Assembly (NCBI GenBank): GCA_963798795.1 | Contig: CAWCUZ010000005.1 | Span: 1-25,996 of the forward strand | Direction of reading: 5' to 3' | DNA from: CAWCUZ01 sp963798795 | Lineage (GTDB): Bacteria; Acidobacteriota; Vicinamibacteria; Vicinamibacterales; SCN-69-37 | DNA: 25,996 nucleotides | Shown: one piece after another, positions 7,866-16,737 of the stretch | Layout: each line of letters opens with the position of its first letter | Numbering within the stretch: position 1 is the first letter of the stretch | Notes under the pieces: model-generated | Databases searched by the model: none | Told to the model about the DNA's origin: nothing | What the model saw: the letters and a program-made list of their open reading frames with translations, nothing else | Translations under genes and position numbers: made by a program

Positions 7866-8738
7866 TCACGCCGCCGAGACGGCGACGGGAGTGGCGAGCT
7901 CGAGCGCGGTCGCGGGCGCCAGGGCCGGGTGCCAGCCGAACCGGCGATGCGGCATCGTCGCCCAGGCGCCAGTGGACACCACGGCGACCTCGGACAAGCG
8001 ACCCTTCAACTGCTCGATAATCTCGTTGTAGCGTGGGCTCGACCGCCGCGTGTCGAATCGCAGCAGTTCCATCTCGCAGTTGTACTTCGGGTCGTAGTAC
8101 GGGGGAACGGCCCATCCGTCGGTTTCGAGGCGGGACAAGCCGAGCCGCCGCAGGATGGCGGCGGAGGAGTGCCGGGCCGTCGCCGTGCTGACGCCGAGGG
8201 CGCCACCAAACATCCGGCTCAGCCCGAAGGTCGCGAGAATCAGCAGCAGCCCTTCCGAGGTACACCGCTTGCCATCGAGCACGGCCCAGCCGCCAACTTC
8301 CGCATAGGGGATCGACTCGCCGCGGGCGCGCCGCAGATCCGCTTCGAGCGCGGCGTTAATCCGCTCGCGCCAGCTTTCGTGGGAGGTCAGGGGGCACGAC
8401 CGCACCCGGAGACTCTGCACCGAGGTGGGCGGTTCGTGCTCGAGATACCAGATGCACGAGGTCACGCGGTCCTGAGGGTCGAGGAGCAGGAGATGCCAGC
8501 TCCGCTCGTCCTCCATGGTCTGATGCAGGCCCTCAGGAGAAAGATCGGTCGGCTGAATTGCGCCGTCCCGGAGGTAGACGCTGCCACGCAGACGCTGGAC
8601 TTCGTTGAGGAGCTGTCGATGCCGGGCTGCATCCACAGCCAGGTTCCTGAACTCGTCCGAGGGCGTGTGGTTTCCAGGCGTCAATAACACGAGCCTGTGC
8701 TCGATGGCCGCTATGTTGCGCTCCAGCAGTGTGAGCAT
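7866..8738 (-). CDS. GNAT-fold acyltransferase, resembling N-acyl amino acid synthases / PEP-CTERM-associated acyltransferases
   Basis: The 290-aa product resembles autoinducer-synthase-like GNAT proteins (FeeM-type N-acyl amino acid synthases and the exosortase-associated acyltransferase group). It has NEVQRLRGSVYLRDGAI near residue 45, HLLLLDPQDRVTSCIWYLEH near 82, an AEVGGWAVLDGKR segment in the position of the family's E-x-S/G-x-x-A-V strand, then a helix and ARHSSAAILRRLGLSRLETD typical of the C-terminal GNAT half. The ATG at 8738 has AGGTGA about 8 nt upstream. It heads the leftward block and is divergent from the exosortase operon. Acyltransferases of this fold occur repeatedly beside exosortase genes. 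The product is probably an acyl-amino acid or acyl-homoserine-lactone-like molecule (inference); no receptor gene is visible. Confidence 0.65.
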   Translation of the reverse strand: MLTLLERNIAAIEHRLVLLTPGNHTPSDEFRNLAVDAARHRQLLNEVQRLRGSVYLRDGAIQPTDLSPEGLHQTMEDERSWHLLLLDPQDRVTSCIWYLEHEPPTSVQSLRVRSCPLTSHESWRERINAALEADLRRARGESIPYAEVGGWAVLDGKRCTSEGLLLILATFGLSRMFGGALGVSTATARHSSAAILRRLGLSRLETDGWAVPPYYDPKYNCEMELLRFDTRRSSPRYNEIIEQLKGRLSEVAVVSTGAWATMPHRRFGWHPALAPATALELATPVAVSAA

Positions 8739-8867
8739 GTCAGGTCACCTGCCATCCCCTTGAGGGGGCCCACGAGGTGGCGTGCCGGGTGTTTATTCAA
8801 GGGGAATGCCAGGATTTACCCGATGCAGATTGGATTCGAACTCGTTCGGAGTGATGGACCTAACCCA

Positions 8868-8896
8868 TTGACAGATAAGGGAGTTGCTGGTACGAC
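8868..8896 (+). promoter_or_regulatory. Candidate sigma-70-type promoter toward the exosortase operon
   Basis: A perfect TTGACA (8868-8873) is followed after 17 nt by TACGAC (8891-8896), a moderate -10. It is about 390 nt from the exosortase start, so the leader would be long. This is a pattern match only. Confidence 0.3.
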
Positions 8897-9075
8897 TCCA
8901 ATCGCGCCCGCGGACGAGACGGTTCCGGCCTGCGCAAGAACGGCCAAAGGACCTGTGTTGTTATTTCACCTTTCTCGACTCGGTCACACAGTTGGCCCGT
9001 GAGAGGACCGGACGGACCAAGATGTCTGCCGGACTTTCGGCGCGTCGGACAACCGAGAGAATGGGTTTTCTCAGA

Positions 9076-9089
9076 TGACGGAATCGTCA
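9076..9089. promoter_or_regulatory. Inverted repeat, possible operator
   Basis: TGACG-gaat-CGTCA is a perfect 5-bp dyad in the exosortase upstream region, with a spacing that suits a dimeric regulator. No regulator gene is adjacent, so the function is a guess. Confidence 0.3.
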
Positions 9090-9289
9090 GACGGCGTAAA
9101 CGGCGCCCGCCATCATTTAAAGGATCCCGGGGACGCGACTATTAGTCAGCCGAAATGAGGAATTCCCGCGGCTTCCGGCGTCGGATTGGAGCGGCAACTA
9201 GCATCCTAAGTTATTGAATAAACGAGGGTTACATCGCAAGAATCGCCGTGGCTGTCGGCGGAGAGTCCCTTGCTATTTGCCCGGGTGTG

Positions 9290-10153
9290 ATGGGTTGGAA
9301 GTCCACGCGACTGGCGTGGGTGGTCGTCGTCCTGAGTTTCGCCGCCCTCTTCGGGCCGACGCTGGTCAGACTGGTGCAGGACTGGGCGCATGACGACAAC
9401 TACTCGCATGGGTTCCTGATCATCCCGCTCGCGGCCTATTTTGCCTGGGAGCGCCGACGCAAGCTGGCGGCCGTTCAACCCCGACCAGCCGCGGTGGGCC
9501 TGGCGATCGTCGCGTTCGGCTTGGCCCTGCTGGTGGCCGGCCTGCTGGGCGCCGAGCTGTTCTTGACCCGCACCTCGATCCTCGCGGTGCTGGCCGGCTC
9601 CATCGTGTTCGTGGCGGGCTGGCAGGCGCTCCGGATTCTGGTGTTCCCGCTGGCCTTCCTGATTCTGATGATTCCAATTCCGGCGATCCTCTTCAATCAG
9701 ATCGCCTTCCCCCTTCAACTGCTCGCCTCGAACGTCGGCGAAACGGCCCTGTCGCTGGCCGGCGTTCCGGTGCTCCGTGAGGGGAATGTGATTTTCCTCG
9801 CGAACACGACGCTCGAGGTGGCCGAAGCCTGCAGCGGCATCCGGTCGCTCGTGTCGCTGCTCACGCTCGGCATTGTCTATGGCTACTTCACCGATCGCCG
9901 GCCGTTCGTGCGCGTGCTGATCGCGCTGTCCACGATCCCGATTGCCATCGCGTCGAATGCCTTCCGGGTGGCCGGCACCGGCCTCGCGGCGTCCTATTAC
10001 GGTCCGGCCGCCGCCGAGGGCTTCTTTCACGAGTTCTCGGGCTGGCTGGTGTTCGTGGTCGCGTTTCTGATGATGTTCGTCGTGGCGCAGCTGCTCCAGC
10101 GGTTCATGCCGCGGGGCCTGGCGGCCGAAACGACCAGCACGGCGGCAGCCTGA
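9290..10153 (+). CDS. Exosortase (EpsH/Xrt family), stand-alone
   Basis: This multi-pass inner-membrane protein of 287 aa (about eight hydrophobic segments) is the predicted transpeptidase that cleaves PEP-CTERM tails. The catalytic triad is complete: Cys181 in EACSGIRSL, Arg226 in SNAFRVAGTG and His247 in GFFHEFSGWLVF. The conserved N-terminal SHGFLIIPLAAYFAW is also present. I chose the ATG at 9290, which is right before the first membrane segment; an in-frame GTG at 9248 would add 14 residues and cannot be excluded because neither start has a strong ribosome site. The EpsI domain, fused in some exosortases, is here a separate gene 13 nt downstream. The exact exosortase subclass cannot be fixed by eye. 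Confidence 0.93.
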   Translation: MGWKSTRLAWVVVVLSFAALFGPTLVRLVQDWAHDDNYSHGFLIIPLAAYFAWERRRKLAAVQPRPAAVGLAIVAFGLALLVAGLLGAELFLTRTSILAVLAGSIVFVAGWQALRILVFPLAFLILMIPIPAILFNQIAFPLQLLASNVGETALSLAGVPVLREGNVIFLANTTLEVAEACSGIRSLVSLLTLGIVYGYFTDRRPFVRVLIALSTIPIAIASNAFRVAGTGLAASYYGPAAAEGFFHEFSGWLVFVVAFLMMFVVAQLLQRFMPRGLAAETTSTAAA

Positions 10154-10166
10154 ATCCCCTGATCCA

Positions 10167-10811
10167 ATGACCCGACGCCTTCTTCTCCTGAGTGCGTGCT
10201 TCGTCGCCACGACGACGTACGTCGGCTTCGCGATGCAGCCCGAGCGCGTCCCGCTGCGGGAGTCGCTCGCGCATCTGCCGAATCAGCTGGGCAACTGGTC
10301 AGGGCACGAGGCCGCGCCGCTGACGAGCGACGTCCTCAGCGTGCTGGGCGTGGATGACTACCTGAACCGCTACTACGTCGCGTCGCCGACCAACGTCGTG
10401 GGCCTGTACGTCGGCTACTATCAGAGCCAGCGGCAGGGCGACACGATCCACTCGCCCATGAATTGCCTTCCGGGCGCCGGCTGGCAGCCGGTGCGCACCA
10501 CGCAGACGACCATCGCCGTTCCGGGCCGGCCCGATCCGATCCCCGTGAACGAGGTGCTGATCGTCAAGGGGCTCGACCGGCAGGTCGTTTTCTACTGGTA
10601 CCAGAGCCACGGCCGCATCGTCGCGAGCGACTACTGGAGCAAGATTTTCATGGTGACCGACGCGATCCGGTTGAACCGTTCCGATGCCGCGCTCGTGCGT
10701 ATCGTCAGCCCGATCACCAGCCCACAGGGGGGGATCGAGGGGGCCGAGCACGACGCCCGCCAGTTCGTCCAGATCCTGTTGCCGTACCTCGACCGTTATC
10801 TTCCGTCTTAG
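10167..10811 (+). CDS. epsI: EpsI family protein (DUF3485), exosortase partner
   Basis: The 214-aa protein has an N-terminal hydrophobic anchor (RLLLLSACFVATTTYVGFA) and an exported EpsI domain: LGNWSGHEAAPLTSDVLSVL, then YVGYYQSQRQGDTIHSPMNC with the family's HSP...C signature, and later VFYWYQSHGRIVASDYWSK. EpsI proteins accompany exosortases in polysaccharide loci; their biochemical role is unsettled. The gene starts 13 nt after the exosortase stop and ends 17 nt before prsT, clearly in one operon. Confidence 0.92.
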   Translation: MTRRLLLLSACFVATTTYVGFAMQPERVPLRESLAHLPNQLGNWSGHEAAPLTSDVLSVLGVDDYLNRYYVASPTNVVGLYVGYYQSQRQGDTIHSPMNCLPGAGWQPVRTTQTTIAVPGRPDPIPVNEVLIVKGLDRQVVFYWYQSHGRIVASDYWSKIFMVTDAIRLNRSDAALVRIVSPITSPQGGIEGAEHDARQFVQILLPYLDRYLPS

Positions 10812-10828
10812 GCAGGAACGAGGAAGAC

Positions 10829-13108
10829 ATGCTCCGACCGATCACGATCCTCCGCAGCGCGACGCTGGCTGCATTGGTGCTCGCCGCCGCGTGCGGCAAG
10901 GACCCTGAAGTCGCGAAGTTGGAATACCTGAAGAGCGGCGACGGGTATGTGGCCGCGAAGAAGTATCCGGAGGCGGTGATCCAGTATCGGAACGCCGTCC
11001 AGGTCGCGCCCCGGTTCGGCGAGGCGAGACTCAAGCTGTCGAAGGCGTATCAGGAGGTCGGCGACCTGCGGAACGCCTATCGCGAAGCGGTCCGGGCGGC
11101 CGATCTGCTGCCCAAGGACGCCGAGGCGCAAGTCGGCGCCGGGCAGATGCTCCTCCTGGCGCGAGAGTTCGAAGACGCGAACAACCGCGCGGAAAAGGCG
11201 CTCGAGATCGATCCGAAGAACGTCGAAGCCCTGATTCTGCACGCGAATGCCCTGGGGGGACTGAACAAGCTCGGCGACGCGCTGAACGAGGTCGAGGCGG
11301 CCATCCGGGAAGCGCCGGACCGGACGTCCAGCTACGCGATCCTCGGCGCGATGCAGATGGTGCACGGGGATCGGAAAGAGGCGGAAGCCGCCTTCCGCAA
11401 GGCCGTGGAAACCGCACCGAACTCGGTGGACCCGCGGCTGGCGCTCGTGAACTATCTCTGGGCCGTCGGCCGGCGAGCGGAGGCGGAGGAGCAGCTCAAG
11501 GAAGCGCTGAAGATCGACCCGAAGAACAGCCTCGCGAACCGCGCGATGGCGCTCTTCTACATCGGCGCCCGGCAGCCCAAGGAGGCCGAACCCTACCTGA
11601 AGACCATGGCCGAGGTCAGTCCGGATGGAGCGGGCAAGCTCATCCTGGCGGACTACTACCTGTCGATGCAGCGGCGGGACGAAGCCCGCCGCGTCCTCGA
11701 GCCGCTCGCAGCCAGCAACTTGGCCTGGGCGTCGAACGCCAAGCTGCGGCTCGCCGGCCTGGGCCTGGGCTCCGGGGACGCCGCGGCGGCGCTGAAGCTG
11801 ATCGACGAGGTCCTCGCAAAGGATCCGAAGAACTGGGAAGCGCTGCTGGCCAAGGCGCAGACCCTCCTGAGGACCGGCAAGGTCAACGAGGCCATCGCCG
11901 CGGTCCAGGCGGCGGCTCAAGCCAACCCGGAGTCCTCGGAGACACAGTTCGCGCTCGGCCGGGCGTATGCCCTCCGTGGCGAACGACGGGAAGCCATCGC
12001 GGCCTTCACGCAGGCCCTCAAGCTGAATCCGCGGATGGCGACCGCCGAGGTCGAGCTCGCGAAGCTGCACCTCGCGGCGAACGAGCTCGACGAAGCGGAG
12101 CACTTTGCTCGAGCCGCGGTGCTGAAGTTGAACGGGTACGTCGAAGCGCATCTGTTGCTGGCCCGGATCAGCCTCATGCGGGGTGATACGGCGAAGGCCG
12201 AGTCCACGATCCGGGTGCTCGTGAAATATCTCCCGGATCTGGCGCCGATTCAGGCGGAGCTGGGACAGCTCGAGCTTCTGAAGCAGAATCGTCCCGCGGC
12301 GCGGGCGGCGTTCGAGAAGGCGGTGAAGCGGAATCCGGCGCAGCTCGACGCGATCGCCGGGCTCGTCGCCATGGATCTGCAGGACAAGCGTGCCGAGGCC
12401 GCGAAGGCCCGGGTGGACGCGGCGGTTCGGGCGGCCCCGAAGAACCCGGCCGTCCTGATCCTGGCCGCGCGCTCCTACTCCGCGCTGGGCGACGCCGCGG
12501 CCACCGAACGGCTGGCACGGCAGGCGATCGACGCCAACCAGAACGACATCGAAGCCTATTCCTTGCTGGGGAGCCTGTACATCCGTCAGCGGCGCGTGGA
12601 CGAGGCGATCCATCAGTTCTCGTTGATCTCCGAGAAGAACCCGAAATCCGTTGGCGCGTACACGATTCTCGGCATGCTCTATCAGATGCAGAACAAGCAG
12701 GCCGAGGCGCGAGAACGCTACGAGAAGGCGCTGGCCGCCGATCCACACGCGGCGGTGGCCGCCAACAACCTGTCCTGGATCTACATGGATTCCGGCGGCA
12801 ATCTGGACCTGGCGCTTCAGCTCGCGAGGACGGCCAAGGCGGGCCTGCCGAACCAGTCCGAGGTCAGCGACACGCTCGGGTGGGCGTTGTACAAGAAAGG
12901 TCAGCTCCACGAGGCCGTGGGACCCCTGCAGGAATCGATCGCCAAGGATCCGACCAACCCGAGCTACCAGTTCCACCTGGGGTTGGTCTACGCCGGGCTC
13001 AGTCAGAACGAGAAGGCGCGCAGCGCCCTCGAGAAGTCGTTGGCGCTTCGTGGATCCGGCTCCGACGCCGACGCCGCGCGCCGGGCGCTCGCCGACCTGA
13101 AGAGCTGA
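10829..13108 (+). CDS. prsT: PEP-CTERM system TPR-repeat lipoprotein
   Basis: This 759-aa protein starts at an ATG with GAGGAA upstream and has a lipoprotein signal ending LVLAAAC, so Cys22 should be lipidated. The rest is almost entirely tetratricopeptide repeats, roughly 20 copies (for example YPEAVIQYRNAVQVAPRFGE and NEAIAAVQAAAQANPESSET), which fits the PrsT family found with exosortase systems. TPR lipoproteins of this kind are thought to scaffold envelope complexes for polysaccharide or protein export. It is third in the exosortase-epsI-prsT operon. A 722-aa open frame on the opposite strand is a GC-driven shadow. Confidence 0.92.
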   Translation: MLRPITILRSATLAALVLAAACGKDPEVAKLEYLKSGDGYVAAKKYPEAVIQYRNAVQVAPRFGEARLKLSKAYQEVGDLRNAYREAVRAADLLPKDAEAQVGAGQMLLLAREFEDANNRAEKALEIDPKNVEALILHANALGGLNKLGDALNEVEAAIREAPDRTSSYAILGAMQMVHGDRKEAEAAFRKAVETAPNSVDPRLALVNYLWAVGRRAEAEEQLKEALKIDPKNSLANRAMALFYIGARQPKEAEPYLKTMAEVSPDGAGKLILADYYLSMQRRDEARRVLEPLAASNLAWASNAKLRLAGLGLGSGDAAAALKLIDEVLAKDPKNWEALLAKAQTLLRTGKVNEAIAAVQAAAQANPESSETQFALGRAYALRGERREAIAAFTQALKLNPRMATAEVELAKLHLAANELDEAEHFARAAVLKLNGYVEAHLLLARISLMRGDTAKAESTIRVLVKYLPDLAPIQAELGQLELLKQNRPAARAAFEKAVKRNPAQLDAIAGLVAMDLQDKRAEAAKARVDAAVRAAPKNPAVLILAARSYSALGDAAATERLARQAIDANQNDIEAYSLLGSLYIRQRRVDEAIHQFSLISEKNPKSVGAYTILGMLYQMQNKQAEARERYEKALAADPHAAVAANNLSWIYMDSGGNLDLALQLARTAKAGLPNQSEVSDTLGWALYKKGQLHEAVGPLQESIAKDPTNPSYQFHLGLVYAGLSQNEKARSALEKSLALRGSGSDADAARRALADLKS

Positions 13109-13113
13109 ACTTC

Positions 13114-15409
13114 GTGGACCCCTCTTCGCCCGCCCTCAAGACCACGTCGGGCTCCGCGTCGTTCTCGCCCGTGCGTCCGCTGCGCGTGGCCGTCGTCGGC
13201 TGCGGCGCCGTGACGAAGGCCAACCTGCTGCCGGTGCTGGCCGGCCACGCGGGATTGTCGATCGTCGCGGTCGTGGACCGCGCGGCGGCACGCGCGCGCG
13301 AGCTGGCGGAGGCCTATCAGGTGCCGCGCGCCGAGACCGACCTCGCCGCCGTGCTCGACAGCGTGGACGCGGTCGTCCTGGCCACGCCGCCCGCGCACCA
13401 TGCGCCGGCGACGATCGACCTGGCGTCCCGAGGCAAGCACGTGTTCGTCGAGAAGCCGATGGCGACCTCGCTCGCCGACGCGGAAGCCATGGTGGCCGCC
13501 GCGGAGGCAGCCGGCGTGGCGCTGGCCGTCGGACTCTACCGCCGGATGCTGCCGTCGGTCCGGCTGCTGCGCGCGCTCCTCGAGAGCGGCGAGTACGGCG
13601 CGCCGCTCGCGATCGACGCCGAGGAAGGCGGCCCGTACGGGTGGCAGCTCGCCAGCCTCGACGGCTTGACGAAGACGGCGGGCGGCGGCGGCGTGCTGAT
13701 CGACATCGGATCGCACGTCATCGATCTGCTCCTGTCCGTGCTGCCGGGCGAGCCGGTCCTCCGCAGCTATTGCGACAACGCGCGCGGCGGCATCGAGACC
13801 GATTGCGTCGCCGAGTTCGGCATCGAGCTGGGCGGCCAATCCATCCCGGCCCGCCTGGAGCTGAGCCGCACGCACGAGCTGCGCAACAGCATCCGGGTGC
13901 GCTGCGAGCGCGCCACGCTCGAGCTGCCGCGCGCCAACTTCACCCAGATCCTGGTGCACCCCGAGGATCAGTCCTCCGAAGGCACCGAGCCGTCGCCCAT
14001 CCGGCTCACCGCCGAGTGGAGCGGCCAGACGCCGTACATCGGATATCAGGCGTTTCGCGACGAGATCGACGACTGGGTGCAGGCGATCGCGGACGCCACC
14101 GTGCCGATGCTCTCGGGCCGGTCCGTCCTGCGGACGGTCGGGCTGATTGAGGACTGCTACAGTCACCGACGACCGCTCGATGAGCCCTGGACCGACGAAG
14201 GGTTGACGCCGGATGCCGACACGCCTCGCGTCCAGGTGACCGACCGGCGGCGGGTGCTGGTCACGGGCGCGGGTGGCTTTCTCGGAGGCCGCGCCGTCGA
14301 GCTGCTCCGGGAGCGGTACGGATGGGATGCCGTCGGACTCGTGCGTACACCGGGCGGGGCCGCGCGCCTGGCACGCTGGCCGCACGAGATTCGCGTCGGC
14401 GACGTCTGCGAGGCCGCCGAGATGGCGCGCGCGCTCGACGGCTGCGACGCCGTCGTCCATTGCGCCGTCGGCACGTCCTGGCCGCCCGAGGCGGCCAGAC
14501 GCGTCACGATTGAAGGCACGCGCACCGTGGCCGAGGCCGCGCGGCGCGCCGGAGTGCGGCGGTTCGTGCACATCAGCACGCTCTTCGTGCACCGCCGCGA
14601 CGGGTCCGGTCTGCTCGACGAGTCGATCCCGCTCGAGCCGCCCCAGAGCGACGACTACGGCCAGGCGAAGCTGGCGGCCGAGCAGGCGCTCGAGGAAGTG
14701 GCCCGGCGCGGGCTGTCCACCGTGATCCTCCGGCCCGTCCGGATCTACGGCCCGTTTTCGAAGACGTTCACGATTCGGCCCCTGCAGGCGCTCGCGAGCG
14801 GCGAGTTCGCGCTCAGGGGCGACCCCGACGTGCCCGCGAACATGGTGTACGTGGACAACGTGGTGGACGCGATCGCGCGGGCGCTCGGTGCGCCGGCCGA
14901 CGTCGGCGGATCGGCCTATCTCATCGCCGACGCCGAGCAGGTGCCGCTGCGCGAGTTCTACGGGTACTTCGCCCGCGCGGCGGGACTGCCGGTGCCGGTC
15001 CTTGGCGTCGCGGCATTGAGCGCGGCCGCGCCCCGGCCGACAGGCTGGCTCGGGCGCTGGACGGCGGGCGCCCGCACGATTGCCACGTCGCCGCAACTGC
15101 GGGCGTTCGTGCGGCGCGTCCTCGACACGGACCCGATCGGCACGCTACCCCGCCGCCTGTGGGAGGCGTCGCCGCGGATGCAGCAGTCGCTGCTCAGGCG
15201 GTTCGGCGCGGACGCAGCCGTGATCTATCGCCCGCCGGCCGACCAGCCGCGTCCGCCCATCGCGTACCTACGGCGAGTCGGCGCGCGTGTCGATCGCGAA
15301 GGCACAGGCCGAGCTGGGATTCGCGCCGCACGTGTCACGCGAACGGGCGATGGCGCTGACGCTCGGATGGGCGCTCTACGCCCGGCTCCTGCGCAGGAGC
15401 GTTCCCTAA
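13114..15409 (+). CDS. Fusion of Gfo/Idh/MocA oxidoreductase and extended SDR epimerase/dehydratase
   Basis: One chain of about 765 aa carries two NAD(P) domains. The N-half (residues about 25-360) is a Gfo/Idh/MocA oxidoreductase: VAVVGCGAVTKANLLPVLAG, EKPMATS with Lys114, and a GGGGVLIDIGSHVIDLLL region. The C-half (from about 380) is an extended SDR: RVLVTGAGGFLGGRAVELL, HISTLFVHRRD, and the catalytic Y515xxxK519 in DDYGQAKLAAEQ. It would modify nucleotide sugars or glycan precursors. The likely start is GTG 13114, 5 nt after the prsT stop, implying translational coupling. Near 15267 the frame shifts by one base; the correct tail is YGESARVSIAKAQAELGFAP, ending at TAA 15407-15409, whereas the unshifted frame runs on to 15453 with unrelated residues. 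Confidence 0.85.
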
Positions 15410-15449
15410 TCACGGGAGACCTACACGGCCCGAACTCGCAGGCCCTCGA

Positions 15450-16737
15450 CTAAACCGTGGCCATGGCGCCGCGTTCGACTCGTTCACATGACCATTCGAG
15501 CGGAACGTTCACCACGCCCAGCCGCTCGTCGTGCAACGCCGCTTCGGTATCCTCCACCGTGAACGCAACGCCGTCAACGACATCGAACAAGAACACGCGC
15601 GGGACCTGAGCCACGAGTGTCAGGCTATACGCCCCTGCAGCCAGGAACCTCGCCGGCACCTCGAATCGATAGCAGTAGCACCCCTTGGAAAGCGCCAGTA
15701 GCTCATCGCGTCCGTCGGTATTCGAGGTCGTGAAAACGGCGACCCCATCCCGGTTCGTCAGACGAACCGAAATCGCGCAAGGCCTCGTGCCGACCGGAAC
15801 CTCCACGAGGAAATTCACTCCGACAGCATCGGAGACACCGAATGCGCTTGCTGCCGCACCCTTGGAGTCGGTCAGCCAAATCTCGCGGAAGTAGACGCCT
15901 TCGGCCGAAGGAACCGCCTGATCGCGCGTCCAATGGCTGTCGAAGGACCCGAACCCGCCAAGATAGTTGTCGATGACCTCCGCTGGCGTCCCAATGAGCT
16001 CGATTCTTCCGGCACGCAAGAGCATCGCCCGTGAGCACAATCGCTTGACCGCCGCCATGTTATGACTGACGAACAGTACCCGTCCGACCCCCGCGGGACA
16101 CATCACCCATCTTCCCGAGGCATTTCTTCTGGAACTCAGAATCGCCGACGGCCAGGACTTCATCCACAATCAAGATGTCGGCTTCGAGATGAGCTGCGAC
16201 GGCGAAAGCCAGACGAACGTACATTCCCGACGAGTAGCGCTTGACGGGCGTGTCGATGAATTTCTCACATTCCGAAAAGGCCACGATCTCGTCGAATTTC
16301 GCTCGCACCTCGGCTCTGGTCATGCCCATGATCGCGCCATTGAGAAAAACGTTCTCACGACCAGTGAGGTCAGGATGGAACCCAGTACCCACTTCCAGCA
16401 GGCTCGCAACGCGCCCATATACATCGATTCGCCCACACGTCGGGGCGGTCACCTGAGAAAGAATCTTGAGTAGCGTGCTCTTACCTGCGCCGTTGCGACC
16501 GACCAGGCCAAACACATCCCCCTGCTGCACTTCGAACGTGATGTCGGCAAGCGCTCGAAGCTCTTCCCCGTACCGACGCGCGCGTTGCTCGTGACCGACC
16601 AGCGCGAATGGATCTGTGCGGCCGCGAAGCCGCGACCACCAACGTGACAAGTCGCCGTGGAGAGTCGCGGTTCCAATAGAACCCAATCGATAGGTCTTGC
16701 CAACGCCCTTGATCGAGATCGCCGTCGCCACCGTCAC
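15450..16737 (-). CDS. wzt: Polysaccharide ABC exporter ATPase with C-terminal glycan-binding domain (Wzt), one frameshift
   Basis: The ATPase half has Walker A GRNGAGKST (80-88), signature YSSGM (168-172), Walker B ILIVDE (188-193) and H-loop LFVSHN. A C-terminal extension of about 150 aa (from near FGSFDSHWTRD to the end) resembles the Wzt_C beta-sandwich that recognises the glycan end cap in Wzm/Wzt exporters. The frame breaks near 16090 in a run of five G (coding strand); four G would give SRGVGRVLFVSHNM in one frame, so this looks like a homopolymer error. It starts with GTG overlapping the wzm stop in GTGA. Together with wzm it would export a lipid-linked polysaccharide across the inner membrane. 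Confidence 0.85.

Larger units (their letters stand above)
8739..9289. promoter_or_regulatory. Divergent control region between acyltransferase and exosortase operons
   Basis: About 550 bp without a recognisable gene; short open frames here lack ribosome sites and family resemblance. It is less GC-rich than its surroundings and contains a candidate sigma-70 promoter (8868-8896) and a 5-bp perfect inverted repeat (9076-9089). It also has a GCCG-gacttt-CGGC inverted repeat (9028-9041) sharing the word GACTTTC with the PEP-CTERM upstream region. No consensus sigma-54 site was found, only a near miss at 8778-8793. Confidence 0.5.

Noticed and set aside
6648..8687. 679-codon plus-strand open frame across the GT and acyltransferase genes
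   Set aside because: It spans two well-supported minus-strand genes and their gap, and its composition is low-complexity Arg/Gly/Asp/Glu.
8778..8793. Possible sigma-54 promoter upstream of the exosortase
   Set aside because: GG is present but the -12 element reads GT instead of the near-invariant GC.
10808..12976. 722-codon open frame antisense to prsT
   Set aside because: Its codons mirror the highly GC-biased TPR gene on the other strand; the product is Arg/Gly/Leu-rich with no family motif, while the plus strand has a lipobox and clear TPRs.
13003..15096. 697-codon minus-strand open frame opposite the oxidoreductase/SDR fusion
   Set aside because: Shadow of a GC-rich gene; no ribosome site or recognisable domain, whereas the plus strand has two complete NAD(P)-binding motifs.
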